A stretch of DNA of 64,000 nucleotides from Simmondsia chinensis. Its lineage: Eukaryota; Streptophyta; Magnoliopsida; Caryophyllales; Simmondsiaceae. The stretch covers positions 6,403,501 to 6,467,500 of the forward strand of contig JAGTTD010000010.1 in NCBI GenBank assembly GCA_018398585.1. The letters are read 5' to 3'. Position numbers and translations under genes: made by a program. A model generated the notes under the pieces. It was not told the origin of the DNA. It saw nothing but the letters and a program-made list of their open reading frames with translations, and did not search any database. This document shows positions 30,523 to 41,722 of the stretch, in pieces; positions within the stretch are counted from its first letter, which is position 1, and each line of letters begins with the position of its first letter.

Positions 30523-33500
30523 TCAAGAGTAGCTAACACCTTCACCAGCCACCACCTTGCCTATGCAATACACAGGGTTAGCCTCGGTTGCTTCACTGAG
30601 GATTCTCTCAGCTGCCTCCGGGCTAACCACAAGAACCATCCCAATGCCCATATTGAAAGTGCGCCTCATTTCACTGTCCTCTATCTTCCCCACCTGTTGC
30701 ATCAAGTTACAGTGCAACAACTATCATTGATTTTTCTAAGTGGGGGCATAATTAATCAATCAAAATGCATGGTTTATCAATCACTTTGCTTGGGACAAGC
30801 TTTGAATTGCTCAAAAAGATAAGAGCAGTGAGAATTGCTTTGCAAAATATCTCCCCTTGAAAACAGATTCTAGTAACCATGTAATCAAATTCAGTACACG
30901 GGATTGTAAATAGATTCGGGTATTGTCATCTGACATAAATACAGCTTTTAAAGAAATTTCAGGACCTTGAAGGCAGCATTCACATAAATGATTTCCTAGT
31001 AGAATAACCAGAAGCGCTCTCAGATATGGCTGTCACTACTGCTTTTCAAGATAAACTGCTTTTTCCAGCCATATGTACAGGAACAGGAACAGCCTCCCTT
31101 TAGGGTAGCACGCTAAAGGGGTACGGCTGCGTACATCACTCCCCCCAGACCCTGCTTATGCAGGAGCTCTTGAGGCAATGGGTCGGTTATTGTTGTTGTT
31201 GCCCTTTCATATATTTTTTTTATTAGAAATGTTTTATAGTTTGACATTCAATTACAACTATAAATTGTCTTAGTTTATACATATACATTTGTTAAGTACC
31301 TTTATGAAATGGCCAATCACGTAATAGCTAGCTCAAACATAGTTACACAGCAATCTTCATTCTTCGCAATAAAAACTTATGTTTGCTTGTACTTAGAACA
31401 ATAAGATACAGGTAGTTGAGATGTATTATGTCTTATGTCTTTTCAAGGATATGTCATGTCTTTCTAATGTTCGTGTCTCGTATACCAACATGAATACTTG
31501 AGATGTAATAGAGTTCGAATAACAAAGATAACAAGCATTGGCAGCATTAGTAAAATTCTAACATCCACATTAAAAAGCATGAAAAAACTTTAGAATGCTA
31601 ACAAGGGGAGAGAGGGACTTTACCTCTTGTATCCATCTAAATACAGGAAGGACAGGCCAAGAACCTGTATGGATAACAGCCCCAAGACCATCTGGAAACA
31701 CCCTTGGTATATTATCTGTGAATCCTCCTCCAGTTATATGCGCTATTCCTTTTACTCCTCCCTTTTCGATCAAACCGAGCACCTTCGTAACAAATTTTTA
31801 GAATCAATACCGTAATCCTCGTAGCTCGTAAGAAGTATTAAAACTATGTTTGACCACAGTTACTAGGATACCTATTTATCAAAAAAAAAAAAAAAAAAGG
31901 GACTAGGATACCTGCTTAACATAGATAACAGTTGGGGCTATCAATGCTTCACCTAAAGTAGATGCTTTGCCGGGAAGCTTGTCCTTGAGAGAGCAGTCAC
32001 TCTGTGACAATACCCTATGGAACATAACTATTTATCAGCAACATCACTTTGCGTAGAAACAAGGGATACAAACCTAGCACAGCAATTCGCGTGCATCATG
32101 GAATCAAAAAGGTTATCACATAACAGATTTCGAGCCATCCTTTACATGATTGGCCTTTTTTGGTAGATACGCAGAGCTGGGAGATCTAAACATAGGACCT
32201 CATATTCGAATCCTCAGCCTTGGCAGTGTTTTACCACAAGACCAAGGTGTCATTGGCTGCAAATGGCCACATGAAAGACAGTGTTCTAATGGCCTCCAAA
32301 GCAGATATGGTTTTTATTCATTTAAAGTTTTGGATTTACTTATTAAAATATTCTTTAAAATGTATCCAAACGTTAAAAAGTGCTAAAAGAGTATTGAAAT
32401 AAATACTTTCATGGCTATTTATTATTCAAATCATTTAAAACATAATACAACACCTCACAACCCCAACACGGGCATGAACCACGATTTAATTCCATCACAT
32501 GCACAAATACAACAATATCTTTCGTCAAAGGTTCAAACCAACAATGTCCGGGAACCTTAAGAGTGTTCATTGGTGCAACTGTTGAGCCAGTGCCCGAAAT
32601 AAAACCAAAACAAAAAATATTTTCAAAACTAGCATTCAAAAACCATTTACCCAAATAAAATTCATGTCATCATTGTTTTTTTTAAATTCTTTTTTTTTGT
32701 TTGTTTTTTCTACTTTTCTATAAAAAAAAAAAAAACTAAATACTAGTGCAGGCTTTTCAATACATGCATACACATTATTTTTTATTTTTCTTAAATTTAT
32801 ATTATTTTCATATGTATAATAAATAAATTAAATTAAATTATGTACAAAATATTTAAATTAAATTACTTAAACACAAATTTAGACTTTTAATCATTATTAG
32901 AACTCTTTAATTATATTCGTTTGTTTGTAAAATCTGGAATATAAATTAATACCGACGAAATAATGTAGAAAATAAAAAATTGAAGATAGAGTATAAATAA
33001 GTTAAATTAAATTATTTCTTAAAGTTATACTTTTAATTATTATTAGGCATTTAGTTTCTTTGAAAAAGTAAAAAACAAAAAAAAGAATAAAAAAAATGTA
33101 AAAGATGACATGGATGTCGTTTGGGTAACAATGTTTTTTGAATGCTAGTTTTGAAAATATTTTTTCTTTTGGTGTAGTGGGACAATGGCTTGCAATTGTC
33201 TCAACCGGCCAAATCTGGACCAAACCAAAACCCAATGAAGGACTAAATTCTAAACTAAGGACCGAATAGAATAATACTAGTTTGGTGCAGTCTTGGAAAA
33301 AAAGCTAGTCTAGTCCAGGGTTTCAGTTCAAACCGACCAAAGTCTAGTAAAAATTCAAGTTAAGCCAACTGCCAGATCTGATACTAGACAGAACAACTCG
33401 GTGAAGTCGTGTTTTTTTTGTTTGGAGCAATATTTGAATATCCCTATTGAGAACTATTAGAGAGAGGATTAACCTTCTGACAAGAGAAAATCCATTGGAA

Positions 33501-35743
33501 TGGACGCCACTAGAAGGAAGACCCACCAGAACGTCACCAGCAACAATATTCTTCCCATCAATTACAGAATCCTTCTTCACAATGCCCACAGCAAATCCAC
33601 TCAGATCGTACTCCCCATTTGCATAAAATCCAGGCATCTCCGCAGTCTGCACAGTGTCATACTCAAAATCAATAGTCACTTCTTTAAAGGAATATACTTT
33701 GTCCACTAAAACATATCTATTAATATACTTATATGTTAAAAACAATTAACACCGCAAAATAATCACTATAGAGCTACTTATTCAAGTTTCTGCAAACATA
33801 AGGCTACAGGGCAACTTAAGTTCCCAGAAAACACGCAACATGATTGCCGTGATCCAAAACATCCGCGGGATTGCGACCTTAATCATTGTAGGACTTGTGA
33901 ACTGCAATTCGATTCTACAAGTGTGAGAATGATCCAACTAATGCATTAGTTTTCTGACTGAAATTTAAAAAGAAAAAAGAAATAGTAAACACTTAAAAGT
34001 TTATTACCTCTCCTCCTAGAAGAGCACAATCAGACTGCTGGCACCCATCAACAATCCCTTTTATAACCTAAATTAGGAACATCAAATAGTTTCTTTACAA
34101 TTGGGCAATTAACAACTATGGTAACCAAGAGGTAAGAAGAAAGAAAACTAACCTTTTCCGCAAGGTTGACATCAAGATGGCTGGTGGCAAAATAATCAAG
34201 AAAAAATAAAGGCTTTGCACCGGATGTAACAATATCATTGACACTCATTGCAACCTGGAGAAACATTCTCTCAGTAGCCAAAATTTAAACAAAATATATA
34301 TATATATATTTTGAAGTATAAAGATTAGGAGCCAACGTTTACCAGATCAATTCCTATTGTTTCGTGAATTCCAGTTTCAAACGCAAGCTTCAACTTTGTA
34401 CCGACACCATCTGTGCCAGCGACAAGATATGAATCTCCTGAATAAGAATAAAGGCGTTAGCGAAATGAACAAACAATACAACCTCACTGAAATGACAACT
34501 CAATAGAATTGATGATAGACCTAGATAACACACAAAGAAGAAGAGAAAAAATTCTCTAACAACTTTAGGATCAAATAATGGTGTTATGAATTTTAATTTG
34601 TTATGCCTGACTACACAATGGATTTTGAGTCAGCCATTACGTAATTGGTGATTACATAAGATATGACATCTAGAATGCACATGTACTATAATTTTCTCAG
34701 TAAACGAATCTATAAATGTCTTTACATGTTAAAAGCCACCAACGAAGTATAAATATTGATAACTATATGTCTATTCATTCAACTTTTTGCAAACATAAGG
34801 CTTTAAAAAAACTTGTACTCCCTTAAAAGACCAACTGCGATTGCCATAACCCATTACGCAACATCCACAACTGCAACACAACCATAAACAGTGGTTTGAT
34901 TGCACACAACTCAGTCACATGTTTCCCTCCTTTTGCCACTTTATCCAAGCAGGATTAGTAATTGTAATATCTATTAAACCATCCAATAACCGAAAGTGAT
35001 ATCTTCAAACTTCCGAAGCAGCCAAAACTACAACGCAGCCTCACAGAGCAATCATAATTCACAAGATAAAATAAGCAAATTGCGATAATTTATGTCCATC
35101 TTTGAGTCAGCACAGTAAAACATATTCAGTTTCCTCCCTTTCTTTTTCAAGGATCACTGCACATCCAAGACACTGTTAAATTTCATAAGCATCACCATCA
35201 ATTCATCCAAGAACCCGATAGAAAATGGCAGCAACCTTTTGGTTAAGAAATTAATTTGAGTTGACAATTAAAATGTAAGCAATTATCCATTGCACAGACA
35301 CATGCTAAAACAATGTTCCCTACGCTAATCAATAAGCAAATGAATCGACATAAAAGCAACTAAAATTGCACAATATAAATAAGTACCATACCAAGAGGGT
35401 AGAGCCCACCAAAGCCACCAATCCCTGGGGCCATCTTTGCAATTCTTCGAACAAGCTCTGACCCTGCATCTATGTCCACTCCAGCATCCTTATATGTGAG
35501 CCCACCAGACTCACTTGAACTACGAGACATGGAGAAAGTAACCCCTTTCTGAAGAATCCTTCTCGATTTGACTAGCTTACTTATTGCTGACAATGATAGA
35601 AGCTTTCTCGAAAGAGGAAAGGGTTCGGGCCTGTATATCTGTGATTGTGAGACGTAGGAAAACCCGGAAAGTTTTTTTGAAGAAACGAGGGTGTATTGTG
35701 ATGCTTCTATATTCACTTTGAAACCAGTGCTCATGGCCATCAA
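30523..35743 (-). CDS. PUR5: Phosphoribosylformylglycinamidine cyclo-ligase (AIR synthetase), plastid
   Basis: Catalyses ATP-dependent closure of FGAM to AIR, step five of purine synthesis. Eight exons: 35743-35392, 34437-34343, 34254-34153, 34067-34008, 33646-33474, 32014-31912, 31782-31624, 30693-30523 (stop TGA). All introns are GT-AG, and the joined frame is 1215 nt (404 aa) without a break. About the first 65-70 residues are Ser/Lys/Arg-rich and look like a plastid transit peptide. The PurM core follows: [11 protein letters not shown] (84-94), GTDGVGTK (125-132, nucleotide-binding loop), [11 protein letters not shown] (201-211), [10 protein letters not shown] (247-256), [13 protein letters not shown] (310-322). 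Length fits the family (about 345 aa core plus transit peptide). Start chosen as the first ATG of ATGATGGCCATG; Met4 is an alternative. Introns 1, 4, 5 and 7 contain repeats. The exons look intact and functional. Confidence 0.95.
31081..31203 (+). mobile_element. RTE/SINE tail copy in PUR5 intron 7
   Basis: It reads GGGGTACGGCTGCGTACATC, CCCCCCAGACCCTGC, GGAGCTCTTGAGGCAATGGG and ends TTATTGTTGTTGTTG. It is antisense to PUR5 and well clear of the splice sites at 30694 and 31623. The 5' end is truncated in the tail (no 5S head). A preceding hairpin, CCCTTTAGGGTAGCACGCTA, is part of the tail body. Confidence 0.8.
32155..32262 (-). mobile_element. tRNA-derived SINE-like element in PUR5 intron 5
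   Basis: On the minus strand it has TTGGTCTTGTGG (A-box-like), CACTGCCAAGGC (GCC, Gly-like anticodon loop) and GGATTCGAAT (B box), followed by GGTCCTATGTTTAGATCTCC, then TATCTACCAAAAAAGG. The order of pol III boxes, body and A-rich end fits a tRNA-headed SINE. It lies in the sense orientation of PUR5. Family not identified. Confidence 0.55.
32263..33473 (-). other. Bulk of PUR5 intron 5
   Basis: The largest intron (32015-33473). Beyond the SINE-like element it is AT-rich with poly-T and poly-A runs. A direct repeat pair, TTTTCAAAACTAGCATTCAA (32621) and, inverted, TTTGAATGCTAGTTTTGAAAAT (33138), brackets about 500 bp. This may mark a MITE or fold-back insertion at roughly 32555-33200 whose interior is AT-rich. 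No coding potential. Confidence 0.45.
33745..33905 (+). repeat. Dispersed repeat, copy 1, in PUR5 intron 4
   Basis: Contains TGCAAACATAAGGCT, AACTTAAGTTCCC, ATTGCCGTGATCC and ACATCCGCGGGATTGCGAC. Related copies in the same orientation lie in intron 1 (34755-34905) and upstream of the gene (36025-36185). Confidence 0.5.
34755..34905 (+). repeat. Dispersed repeat, copy 2, in PUR5 intron 1
   Basis: Contains TATGTCTATTCATTCAAC, TGCAAACATAAGGCTT, CTCCCTTAAAAGACC, GATTGCCATAACCCATTACG and CAACATCCACAACTGCAAC. It aligns over its whole length with the copy upstream of the gene. Confidence 0.5.
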
Positions 35744-36000
35744 AGTATCCGATCTTCAAAACTACAAATCGATAAAACAAATTAGCAGAAGAGTAAATGG
35801 GGGACATGGAGGTGAAGGGAGGTAACAATCACCCACAATCCATAATCCATAGATTGAGATTTGAAGTTGTTCTTTGATCAATGCAAAATCAAACCCCAAG
35901 GAAAAATGGTGCAATCAAAAGAAGGTTGTTACGTGTTTGAGCTAGTTTTTATGCAATTGATCAAGCCTCCATAATGCATGTACATTGTATTTTATTTACG
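35744..36000 (-). promoter_or_regulatory. PUR5 5' flank and probable leader
   Basis: Sequence immediately upstream of the PUR5 start on the minus strand. It has short pyrimidine-rich stretches but no unambiguous TATA box, so the transcription start cannot be placed. A TGCATGTACATT-type stretch near 35970-35990 is the only notable motif. Promoter function is assumed from position. Confidence 0.35.
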
Positions 36001-36024
36001 AAAATATATTTATAGACATAATTG

Positions 36025-36185
36025 CTAAAAATATGAACGTATAAAAGTCAATGGTTATATGTTTATTCATTCAAATTTTAGCAAACATAAAGCTCAAAAG
36101 CACTTAAGTTCTCTTAAAAAGCCCAATTTGATAATTACGACCCGTTACATAATGTTCGCAACACCCCGCCACCATTACTTGACCG
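36025..36185 (+). repeat. Dispersed repeat, copy 3, upstream of PUR5
   Basis: Contains TATGTTTATTCATTCAAA, AGCAAACATAAAGCTC, AGTTCTCTTAAAAAGCCC, ATTACGACCCGTTACATAAT and GTTCGCAACACC. Same orientation as the two intronic copies. Confidence 0.5.
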
Positions 36186-36735
36186 TTAAACACTCTAACA
36201 CCGCTTCTACTATGTCTTCTGTAAATGCCTAGTATAGCCATAATGTGGGAAGAACACCCCCTCCACCCCACCAACACAAAATAATACCAAAAAAAGAAGA
36301 AAACTGTAAACCTCAAACCCTAATCAGACACTGTTGAGCACACAAAACCATCGTACTAGAGCCTCGCCAGTTCAAACCATAGCCTAATACATTAATGAGC
36401 AGTGGCGGCATATCTATTCCCAAGTGGAATCAATATAAAACTGAAGCTCAATGCAAACAATCAAACACGATAACCTAATTTTGCATACAAACAAACAAAA
36501 TGTGAGAGATCGCCATCAAACTTTTTCACGTATAGTTAGGAAACACTATAATTGGGCCCAATTGCTCGAGAGAAAGAAAAATGGAAGAATAATTGGATGC
36601 AAAACCAAAACAAAAACACAGAAAAATGGTTAACATTGTTACCAAATTCATATGGAAGTGGAGAGGAAGACTAAGGCCTGTTGGTTAAGTTGTGAAAAAA
36701 TTGCTTTCCCATAAACACTGTTTGCGGATATACAA
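36186..36735. other. Intergenic DNA between PUR5 and the L1 element
   Basis: No gene. Near 36675-36720 the sequence GGCCTGTTGGTTAAGTTGTG with AAAAAATTGCTTT resembles a MITE end, and AAAAAAGCAGTTTGTG with AAGAAGCACCTTTGG on the far side of the L1 (41722-41765) may be the other part. The L1 could thus sit inside a MITE. Confidence 0.35.
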
Positions 36736-36842
36736 TTTTTTTTTTTGGCCAAAAGGCAAGCAACTTGTTCTCATTAATCAAACCAACCATCTACAAAATT
36801 AGATCCAAAACAAACAAACACTCAACTATTCGCTTAATTATT

Positions 36843-38715
36843 CTAGAATTCCACTCCTAAATGAAGAAAATTTAAACGATACCAAACAAAATTTTTAATC
36901 TCACTAATTACATTCTCCGCCGATGTCTCTCTATCGTTAAACCTCCTATTGTTTCTCTCCTTCCATATTGCATAGACCGATGCTGCAAGAATAACACGTC
37001 TCACTTTGCTCACATCTAACCGGTTTTTCACTTGGCCTTTGTACCAATCCAACGAATCAACAAGAGAAGGGAAAAACCGAATGCCGCTCCACTGTCCCAC
37101 TGCTCTCCACACGCTCCTTGCCCAAACACGCTCGAAAAAATAAGTGATTGCTATCCGCTTTTTTTGATTTACATAACGAGCATTGGCTAGCGATGCTAAT
37201 CCCCCTCTTAGCCAATATCTTGTCTATAAACAAAATCTCTTTTCCAGCCATACTGTTCTTAGGATAACATACTCTTTCCCAAATTGTTTGCTTCCAGTGA
37301 CAGACATCCAGCTTGGCCCAGATCTTGCTGTATGCAACTTTCAAAACAAATTTCACACTGGTTTGACAATCTCGCAATTGGGCCATGGAACTAAACCCCC
37401 ACCTTCCATTATGGACATCTCGACAGTGTACTAGCCCCTTCCATATAGAAGACTCCGATCCCTTTATCTCCCACCTCCCAGATTGAGCAGCCTTTCATAT
37501 AGTACCCATGTACCCAGGTAATCCATAACACATCTTTCTTTTCATGTATATTCCACAGGTGCTTCATAAAGTGGGCCACATTCCAAACCTCGAGTTGCTT
37601 CAATCCGAGTCCACCCTCCTTCTTTGGGTAACACACCTTGTCCCAGGCAATAGGAGCAAAACCATGCTTCTTCTCAATATCCCCCCTCCACAAAAAATGC
37701 ATCATCATACTTTGAATATTTTTCCACACACTCTTTAGGAAAAGAAAGATATTAAACCAATATGAAATCATCCCAACTAAGATAGTCCGAATTACCTCAA
37801 CCCGCCAGGCATATGAAAGCTCCCTATTTGCCACGACATGACTCTTGAATGGATACGATCAAGGAGCCCGGAATACTGCCCAATTTTCAATCGGATACTA
37901 GCTATCGGAATTCCCAAATAACGTAGCAGTAAATGAAGCTCACGAAAACCCAAAGTCTGCAGAATCTCCTCTTTCTGACTTCCTACCACCCCAGCGAAGC
38001 ATATACCCGATTTCAAAGCATTAGGCTCCAACCCCGAAGTCTTTGCAAAGTCCAATATGACCTTCCATAGAGCAGCTACTAAAGGTAAATCACCACGAGC
38101 GAAAAGAAGTAGATCATCGGCAAAAATCAAGTGATTCAGCTTAAATTTGGAGCATTTAGGGTGATAACTAAAACCTCATCCAAGTCTCGTAATTTGCGTG
38201 ACAAGTATTCCATACATAATATGAACAAGTAAGGTGATATGGGATCCCCCTGTCTAAGTCCTCGCGCCCCCTTGAAAAAACCCACTAGCGTATTGTTCAA
38301 TTGGATCGAATACGAAGGTGAAGTTACACATTCTCGAACTAGAGCCACAAATATGTCAGGAAAACCAAAACCAAGACCGACCATAACATCAACTAGAAAC
38401 TTCCAACTCACCGAGTCGTAGGCTTTCTTAGTGTCGATTTTGATAAAGCATCTGGGAGGATATACAGCTTCTGTTGTTGTTCTTAATAATTTCCTGCCCT
38501 AGGATGATATTGTCAAAAATCAATCTACCTCAGACAAAAGCCGATTGTGTCAAATTTGTTACTTTGCCAAGTACCATATGAATTCTAACTGCCAAGAGCT
38601 TTGAAATTACCTTATAAATGACATTACAACATGATATTGGTTGAAAATCTCCCACTTGTTGCGGGTTCTCAACCTTTGGAATAAGACACAATGTAGTGGC
38701 GTCCAAGCTTTTCAA
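36843..38715 (-). pseudogene. L1 ORF2 reverse transcriptase and zf-RVT region
   Basis: Ordered pieces: TLCLIPKVENPQQVGDFQPI and SCCNVIYKVISKLL at 38715-38600 (RT start), GLRQGDPISPYLFILCMEYL near 38250, catalytic FADDLLLF near 38115, RYLGIPIA near 37910, WRVEVIRTILVGMISYWFNI near 37800, then the C-terminal zf-RVT region (WERVCYPKNSM, SQCSLCKSKKADSNHLFF) at 37300-37140 and IWKERNNRRFNDRETSAENV near 36960. Pieces sit in different frames with stops between them. Confidence 0.85.
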
Positions 38716-39281
38716 TATCTTCCCACTCCGAAAAAAGTCTTTAACTGCTCGGCATACATCAGGGCCTATTACCTCCCAACCCGCTTTATAAAATTTTGAT
38801 GGAATCCCATCGGGACCCGGTGCTTTATCTGAGGGAATACTCTAAATAACGTCCTTTATTTCCTGATCTGTCACCTCACGATTGAGCTCTGCCTTGTCAG
38901 CTTCACATAAGCATGGACCAAAATCAAATATCTTCTTATCCAGTGCTTCACTGTCAACCCCCTTACCTAAAAGATTCTTATAGAAGCTAAGAAATTCCTA
39001 CTGAATTTCCATGGGATTTTCCAACCTGTTCCCATCTTTGTCCATAAGTGATCATATTGCATTGTGTTTTCCCCTTGCCTTAATACTTGCATGAAAGTAA
39101 TGTGAACCCATATCTGCCAAATCAAGATGACTAACCCCTGCCCTTTGTCATAGATAGTCACACTCCGCTTCGCTCAAACGTTGCAATTTAAGTCTTGCTT
39201 TCCTTATATGTTCCTGCATTCTTCCTGAAAAATCATCCGAGGTCTACAACACCTCAAGGCTCAGCTCTAGCTTGTTTTACA

Positions 39282-40181
39282 CTAGCTGAAATGCCCCCGG
39301 GGAAAATGCCTTTTGAACTCTTTCAACGTCTTTTTAGCTGCCAGCAACCTCTCATGAAAAACAAACTGACACGTCCCCCTAACTTGTGTATCCCACGCTG
39401 TCCCCAACTTACACATGAACCCATCCATATCACAAAGCCAATTTGGCATTTTAAATGCCCTTCTTCCTCCTCTTGGAACTCTACCTATTTTAACTACTAT
39501 AGGTGCATGATTGGATACTCCTTGGGCCAAGAGATTCGCCACTGAATCAAATTTTTCATGCCACATTAAATTCCCCATAGCACGATCAATCTTAGATCTC
39601 ATATTCTCCCCTTCCTCTCTCTGATTAGACCAAGTGAAGTGAGGACCTAAACTCCATAAATCCGAAACACCAAGAAGCTCTACACACTCTACAAACTCAC
39701 GGCTCTCTGCCTCTGTAACATCTGCCCCACCCTCTCTGTCAGCCAAGCTCATCACTGCATTAAAATCACCTAGCAGCAACCAAGCCCGATCCTTTATATT
39801 CATCTCCTTAAGTGCTTGCCACAGGTCTCTTTGAACGGAAGCACGATTATCCTCATAGCAAAATGTACGTACGAAGGGAGCACCTCCTAGCACAATGAAC
39901 CATACTTCCACATGTATAAATTGACGGCTCACAAATAAAACTTTAACTCGTACCACATCGGGATCCCAGAGAAGCCAAATCCTCCCACCTCCGTGCGCCT
40001 CGTAGTTACAGCTAGTCTCCCAACCTCTAAACCATTTTTTCATTATTATTGGTGCTTTATGTTGCTTAACCCGTGTTTCCAAGATGGCCATGAACCTTAT
40101 TTTCTCCCGGGCTACAAGGTTCTTAATCTCAGAGACCTTGTAACCTTTATTCATACCTCTAATGTTCCATGACCATATCAT
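39282..40181 (-). pseudogene. L1 ORF2 endonuclease domain
   Basis: A 299-residue open frame starting MIWSWNIRGMNKG, the standard L1 ORF2 start. It carries the AP-endonuclease-like motifs ILETRVK, LLLGDFNAV, DREGG and the terminal SNHAPIV. In active elements the last motif is usually SDH, so the Asp is replaced by Asn here. The frame then breaks into RT remnants. The start directly abuts the end of ORF1 (40181). Confidence 0.85.
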
Positions 40182-41537
40182 CAGCTTGGTTCAATAACTT
40201 GTCCTTGTTGATCTGTCCCACTGTCCATGCTCGAATTCTCTAAACAAGTAGATGCACCCTCTCCCTCAACCTCGCGAAGGACTTGAAATTTATTGAGAAG
40301 AGGCACCTGCTCCTTGCCTCTACCAGAAGAAGTTGCCTTCTCGGACCCTACCACTTGCCACTCATTTCCTGGATCATTAGCTTCCGGTTGCACAGTTTCA
40401 CTATTCTCAGTGCCCGACTCGTTTTGCCCGTCTGAAGAATCATTACTCGTTGACACTACTTTAGGACGCCACACCTTCTTAATATTAGGACAAGCAGATT
40501 CCTCATGCCTTACCTTCTTACACTGATTGCACCACTTGGGGATCCATTCATACCAAATTGTTTGCTCTATCAAAACACCCCTTGGTAGCTCTAACTCAAC
40601 AATTTTCTTTAATGGAACTGAAACATCGACCTCAATCAGTATCCTAGCGTACAAAACACGTTGCCTTGATGCAGTCATCTTATCTGCATACAAAGGATTG
40701 CCAATGCAACTAGCAATCTTACTCAAAGCATCAACATTCCACAATTGAAATGGAAGGTTCGGCAAATTAACCCATAGCGGCATTCTACATAATTCCTCAG
40801 CCTCAAACCGAAAATTTGGAGTCCACCTCTTTAATATCAACGGTAGTTGTCGGATCAAATAAGGTCCACCCCCCAAAACAGTATCACAATCTTCCTCCAG
40901 GTCAAAGACAAAGAATATCCAACCCTTATGTAATAAAATCTGTGGCTCACCCACAGTAGGCCATAAATCGATAATAGCATTACTGATAGCTGAATAAGAA
41001 AGAGTACCTCCCACAAGATGTCCAACTAAAGCTCTCTTCCAATAGGGGACTCCTTCCATAACCTCCATCTCTATAAATTGAACTTTGCCCTCTGAGGATC
41101 CATGAGATACCATGTCCCAGAGCACGGTTGTCACGAAACAAGCAACGCCAATTCCTCTCTCGGCCTCTCTCTGGGACCACCTCTGTCGGCTGCTACACAG
41201 CCTCACCTGGTTCCTCTTCTCCCCTATCGGCCCATCTTCCAGAAATTGGGAATGAAGGGATCTCTACTTGATGCACCTCTTCCACTTGCCTCTCCTTCTC
41301 TATTAAATCTGGTGAATGTGTCTCAACCGGCACCTTGATCCCCCCTGAAGTCGTCGATGAAGCCTCATATGTCCGAGGTGGACAAATATCAAAAACTGGC
41401 AAATGTCCCTCAACCCTGGGCATACCCCCATGATCACCATCATTGGCTGTCGATTGATTTGCTGATCGTCCTCCCAAATTCACTGTTGCACCGCCACGGC
41501 CGAGAGGCGGACGGGCCCAGCCTCGAGCCATGACCAA
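40181..41537 (-). pseudogene. L1 ORF1 (DUF4283-type, zinc knuckle), frameshifted
   Basis: The ORF1 start is near 41531 (MARGWARPPLGRGG). The first frame runs to 41193 and the second, offset by one base, covers 41206-40181. The second holds the DUF4283-like region (DLEEDCDTVLGGGPYLI, PLWVNLPNLPFQLW) and a knuckle CNQCKKVRHEESAC (CX2CX4HX4C) near 40520, followed by a polar C-terminal tail. Such proteins bind LINE RNA. A frameshift near 41200 breaks it. Confidence 0.8.
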
Positions 41538-41616
41538 GCTTCAAACCCTAATCGTCCTGTTGCCACAGAGAGCACCACACTTCTCCATTTGGGAGATGAC
41601 CAAATACATTTTATTG

Positions 41617-41722
41617 TCCCAATGGTTGGAGTGGCAGTTGGCCAACCCGAGGGCGCGGGTTCGAATCCGACATCCCCCTCCCCCAGACTTTACCGATGTA
41701 AAAAGAAAGTATTGTTGCAAAA
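41617..41722 (+). mobile_element. tRNA-derived SINE-like element
   Basis: It has CCCAATGGTTGGAGTGGC (A-box region), TTGGCCAACCCGAGG, and a perfect B box GGGTTCGAATCC at about 41668-41679, then CCCCCTCCCCCAGACTTTAC, TATTGTTGCAAAAAA. It lies immediately upstream of the L1 5' end. Could also be an isolated tRNA pseudogene, but the body and A-rich end favour a SINE. Confidence 0.55.

Larger units (their letters stand above)
36736..41595 (-). mobile_element. L1-type LINE, near full length, decayed
   Basis: Minus-strand element of about 4.9 kb. It has a 5' leader and ORF1 at the right, ORF2 with endonuclease, reverse transcriptase and a C-terminal zf-RVT region, and a poly(A) tail (T11 at 36736-36746 on the + strand) just after GCTTGCCTTTTGGCC. 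Multiple stops and frameshifts break ORF2. The same family as the LINE at 62150-63885. The target duplication could not be defined. Confidence 0.85.
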
